The position numbers and the translations under genes were made by a program. 64,000 nucleotides of DNA from Manihot esculenta. Lineage: Eukaryota; Streptophyta; Magnoliopsida; Malpighiales; Euphorbiaceae. Each line of letters starts with the position of its first letter. Positions within the stretch are counted from its first letter, which is position 1. This document shows, piece by piece, positions 60,536 through 64,000 of this stretch. The stretch is from positions 41,373,956 to 41,437,955 of the forward strand of contig NC_035161.2 of NCBI RefSeq assembly GCF_001659605.2, in the 5' to 3' direction. The notes below the pieces were generated by a model that was given only the letters and a program-made list of their open reading frames with translations, was not told where the DNA came from and did no database searches.

Positions 60536-61669
60536 TTTAATTAAAATTGATTAAAATAAATGGTTAAATTTAAAGAAAATATAAGAAAATTAACTTTATT
60601 ATTTAATATATTTTTTTAAACATAACAAATTTATCTAGTTCAAAACTTTGACCCAGTGAATTTTATGGCAAAATGCCTCTTTAAATTTCTAAAAAATTTT
60701 CAATTATTCACTTAAAGCCCTAAAACATTTTTTTTTTTCATCAAAACCCCTCACTAATCGATAATGATCAATTAACTCACAATTTCTATTTTAATTGTAC
60801 CCTACCAATTACTCATCTTTGCTAATTATCTAAGCACTTTTCTCTTCATGTACAACACAATTCCATTCTTAATCAAATCTCCATGCTCTCTTCAAATGCC
60901 AATTCTCTCTGAAACTACACTTATTAAACAATCGATTTCTCTCCAAATATCATTTCCATTTTCAATTAAATATTCGTTTCCTTTAAAAATCTTAATTTTT
61001 TCTATAAATTTCAGTTCTCTTCAGCAATTTCAAATCCAATTCTATCATTTTTATCAACAACCGATCAGTATTCAACCTCTACATCGATACATGAAACCAT
61101 GGATCACCTCTGTTCATATCTTTAATGCTGTCATAATTTGGAGCTTATAATTATAATGTCTTAAAAAAGAAATTTAAGGTGATGCTTTATTTATTTCACC
61201 TTTTTCTATCACAATATATTTTATTTTTTAATATTTTTTTTCTCTACAGTTTCTTTATTTTTCTTTATAGAAACGAGAAACTTCTTTCTTGCTAAAGAAG
61301 GCACTTAATTTTTTTTTTAAAAATAATTAATTCATAAAAATTTATAAAAAAGTTTAAACTAAAATAAACAACTTAAGTCTGTGTTCAGACATGATGACCC
61401 AACAGCAGCAGCAACAGAACTTGTTACTGCAGGATCCTGGAGTTAGCCTGGAAGATGGCCATTGATGCTTCATTCTTGCATTAATTAAAGTAGATAAGTA
61501 AATAACAAGATTTTCCTTTAAAATGTCTCATTCCTAAAACAGAATAACGCATAATTCACTAAAACAGAACATTGAATCCTATAAAAATATTCTAAATTAT
61601 CAATTACTATGAATCAGATTCTGACGAAATAAATGAAATTTCATGGCTACAACTGAAAACTGGAAGGAT

Positions 61670-62410
61670 TTAATCCTCAAGCTCCCGTCGACAAGTCGGG
61701 CATGAATTCTGAACCTTCAACCAGCCAAAGATGCACCTTTCATGAAATGTATGATTGCATGTCATCTTCGTGAGTGCCTCCCGGCTCCCGGATAATCCCT
61801 CCAGGCAAATCACACAGTCGTCGGATAATTCATCGCCGTCACCGCTCTTCTTGGCAAAAAACCTCTGCTTCTTCAACTTGTTTAGTGCAGAAGTCGATGC
61901 ACCTCTGGGAACCACTTCTCGGGGCTCTTCGTCTACTACCATTGTCCGATCAATGGGATCTCTGACAATCAAGTACTCAAGGATAACGTCTGTGTCTGCC
62001 ACCACATGACGCCCCAAGAAAGGTTGCTCATTGGCCATTAAAACTAGGAAGCGAGCAATGTGATAAGCTAAGAAATCGCGGACAGGCTCATCAAGATTAA
62101 TGGAAGAGAAAAGATAATCAAGATGGCTTTTGCATGGTTGCTCAGAAACTAGGTCATGGGAATGAATTTCGAAGAGGAAAGCAGAGGTTGGAGCAACTGG
62201 GCGAAGCTCGATCGACTCTCCTTGAAGGTTTCTGAGTAATCTTCTGCAATAGCGATGGAGACGAAGCTCCAAAAGGGAAATGGGTGGCAACATGGGATTG
62301 GGCAACAAGCAAGTAGAATTCAGTTTGACATCAACTCTCATGGTAGCCATCTTGAGAGCTGACTGAAATCCACCAAGTATTGATAAAACAGATAACGAAT
62401 GTTCATGCAT
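61670..62410 (-). CDS. RING-H2 finger E3 ubiquitin ligase (intronless)
   Basis: RING-H2 proteins pass ubiquitin from an E2 enzyme to target proteins. The single-exon frame gives 246 residues, or 226 if translation starts at MATMRVDVKL. The C-terminal RING is complete: C199, C202, C218, H220, H223, C226, C237 and C240, in the spacing C-x2-C-x15-C-x-H-x2-H-x2-C-x10-C-x2-C, with the E2-contact Trp (W230) in GWLKVQNSCPTC. The first ~190 residues have no domain I recognise, no membrane segment and no signal peptide. The target is unknown. The gene stands alone between two inverted AT-rich repeats. Confidence 0.9.
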   Translation of the reverse strand: MHEHSLSVLSILGGFQSALKMATMRVDVKLNSTCLLPNPMLPPISLLELRLHRYCRRLLRNLQGESIELRPVAPTSAFLFEIHSHDLVSEQPCKSHLDYLFSSINLDEPVRDFLAYHIARFLVLMANEQPFLGRHVVADTDVILEYLIVRDPIDRTMVVDEEPREVVPRGASTSALNKLKKQRFFAKKSGDGDELSDDCVICLEGLSGSREALTKMTCNHTFHERCIFGWLKVQNSCPTCRRELED

Positions 62411-63863
62411 ATGTCTATGGGATTATATACATGTGAATTTGAATGTGTTTATGTTTTCATGACATTACAAGGAAATCCAAATAGTTTTTATTTTTCCTTG
62501 TTGCCGGAGGATTTTCGATGGTCTCAGAATCCATCTAGGATACGTAGTTACCGACATATGTTGGTAAAGATTGGTTGAGGTCCAATCGGACGAGAGAGAA
62601 CGGAGGACTCTGTAAGTAGGACATTTCCTATTAGTTTCAATACAGTAATTAAATTTAAATTAAATCACTAAAATTACTATAATTTTATTTACAATAAATT
62701 CTGTATTATATCTTCGCTAAAAACAAACTGAAAAACTTTTCTTTTGGTAAATATAATGTTTTAAATATTTATGAATGGAAAGACTCTAATTTAATATACT
62801 TTCCCAATTATAATGGATGGGTCATGCTTTATATAATTATTTCAAAAATTTTATTGAATAAAAAAATTTAAATATTTATGTTAATTTATATTTATATATA
62901 AAATTTTAAATTTTGTATAATAAAATTAAATCTTTTTTATTTTTCATAATCATAATTAAAAAAATTAAATTAAATCTAAAAATTAATGATAAATTATAAT
63001 ATAGTGTTTAAAATTTTATATTAATAAATATATAATTTTTTAATTTAAATTTTACATTAAAAATAAATTTATTTTATATTTATCATATATAATATTAAAT
63101 AAATATTTATTATAAATAAATTTTATAATATATAAATATTATATATAATATTGTATATTAAATTATTTTATTAAAAATTTATACTCACTATTATAAATTA
63201 TATATATATTTTTAATATATAAAAATTATATTTTACATTAATAATATTAAATATATATATTTTACTATTTAAAATTATCTTTTTATAATTTTTATAAAAA
63301 TTTAGATAGATTAAAAGTTATTTAAAATATTTAATATTTTTATTTTATTTATTTATATAATAATTATATTTATAATATATATTAATTTATTAGTTAATTC
63401 GATAAAAAATTATAGTTTATATTAATAATATTAAATAAAATAAAATATTATATATTTTATACTATACTTTTTTTACATTAAATTTTTATTAAATTATAAT
63501 ATATGTATAAACATAAAAATAAATAATAGAATTAATTAAAAAAATATTATTAAAATAAAAATATATATTTTAAAAATTATTTTATTAATTAAATAAAACT
63601 TCAGAGTTTTTAATAACCTTTCATGTTCAATTTATTTCTGCCGAAAGTCGATTCGTCTCGGGCGTCATATTTATCATACCGCACGGTTAGTGGTTGGTGG
63701 TTGGTATCTCTCAATTCTCATCATGGACTTCGGATCACCCGATCACCTTACCTGCTATCTTTCCTTTCTTCGTCGTTCGTTCTTGCTTCACACCAAATAA
63801 GAGGAATAACACTTATTCGCGTCACTGTAACAGAAATAAAGATCTATCTTGATTTTTCTCGCG
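62411..63863. other. Intergenic; upstream regions of RING and thioesterase genes
   Basis: 62815-63600 is extremely AT-rich and holds copy 2 of the inverted repeat. From about 63610 the base composition rises again, probably as promoter and 5' UTR of the thioesterase gene. Confidence 0.5.
62815..63135 (-). repeat. AT-rich repeat, copy 2 of an inverted pair
   Basis: Reverse-complement match to 60190-60535. Shared blocks include AAATTATATATTTATTAATA, TTTAATTTAATTTTTTTAAT and a tail around GCATGACC / GCTATGACC. Confidence 0.75.
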
Positions 63864-64000
63864 ATGAACACCGAATCAGGCGAGTTTACGAAATTTCACC
63901 TAGTTGTTAATGTTAATTGCCACTTAGAATAATACTCCAAAGCCATTTTGATTTTGCAGTGATCGAGTTCTTAGGTGCTGTTCCTTTGCTTCAGAGGCTT
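63864..64000 (+). CDS. Acyl-CoA thioesterase II-like gene, 5' end (partial)
   Basis: Acyl-CoA thioesterases release free fatty acids from CoA, probably in peroxisomes for this plant type. Only the beginning is in the window: exon 1 63864-63879 (MNTES plus one base) and exon 2 from 63960 (VIEFLGAVPLLQRL). Plant members start with a cyclic-nucleotide-binding-like domain, and VEFLG.VPLLQ.LP is its opening. The 80-bp intron would use a GC donor (63880, gcgagt) and an AG acceptor (63958-63959). The identification rests on about 19 residues, so it is tentative. Confidence 0.6.

Larger units (their letters stand above)
58391..61669. other. Very AT-rich intergenic DNA
   Basis: Contains a roughly 106-bp imperfect tandem duplication (about 58757-58970), two near-identical stretches at about 59810-59890 and 59905-59990 (AACTTTT..TTCTAGTTTCTA..AATAAA), and one member of an inverted repeat pair (60190-60535). 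No gene is supported. An open frame at 60848-61150 shows no family similarity. Confidence 0.5.

Noticed and set aside
60848..61150. 100-codon open frame
   Set aside because: AT-rich, Phe/Ile/Ser-rich translation without domain or conserved context.

Overview
This is nuclear DNA of a eudicot plant. Genes have many introns with GT..AG ends, intergenic DNA is very AT-rich, and the gene set is plant-specific: MED12, PRONE-type RopGEF, a PLS-class PPR protein, a GL3/EGL3-type bHLH and cytosolic eL36. Chromodomain Ty3/Gypsy and Ty1/Copia elements are present. Protein similarity suggests Malpighiales, perhaps Euphorbiaceae, but that is an impression from memory and was not tested.

Layout. 1-23154 (+) is the 3' nine-tenths of a Mediator subunit MED12 gene. 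Its last intron (8013-22704, 14.7 kb) holds a nested transposon pair: an old, decayed Copia element (8351-22159, minus strand) split by a very young Gypsy/chromovirus (9259-19001, minus strand). Target-site duplications and LTR divergence give the order of events. 23155-26713 is intergenic, with a 170-bp tandem duplication just behind MED12 and a 946-bp Mutator-like TIR element (9-bp TSD) carrying a large TTC tract. 26714-28660 (-) is a seven-exon RopGEF. 32618-34426 (-) is an intronless PPR gene that stops early inside its E domain. 35796-38740 (-) is an eight-exon GL3/EGL3-like bHLH gene with a 15-nt microexon and an eroded DNA-contacting basic region.

40411-44600 is a GC-richer, transposon-like block. 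It contains a 16-unit 33-bp minisatellite, a truncated PARN (poly(A) ribonuclease) exon and a 104-bp tandem repeat. 45321-48675 (-) is a five-exon class 3 lipase. 49839-51365 (-) is an RGG/HABP4-family RNA-binding protein gene. It sits head-to-head with the ribosomal protein eL36 gene (53508-54079, +), with telo-box motifs between them. 54080-61669 is AT-rich repeat-derived DNA, probably including a decayed solo LTR. 61670-62410 (-) is a RING-H2 E3 ligase gene flanked by two inverted copies of an AT-rich repeat. 63864-64000 (+) is the 5' end of an acyl-CoA thioesterase gene whose first intron appears to use a GC donor.

These are mostly unrelated housekeeping and regulatory genes, not a cluster. 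I found no multi-gene system. The points most worth a second look are the nested retroelements in the MED12 intron, the eroded bHLH of the GL3-like gene with its microexon, and the truncated or captured gene pieces (PPR E domain, PARN exon). Exon boundaries were set by eye from splice signals, reading-frame phase and family similarity, without transcript data.
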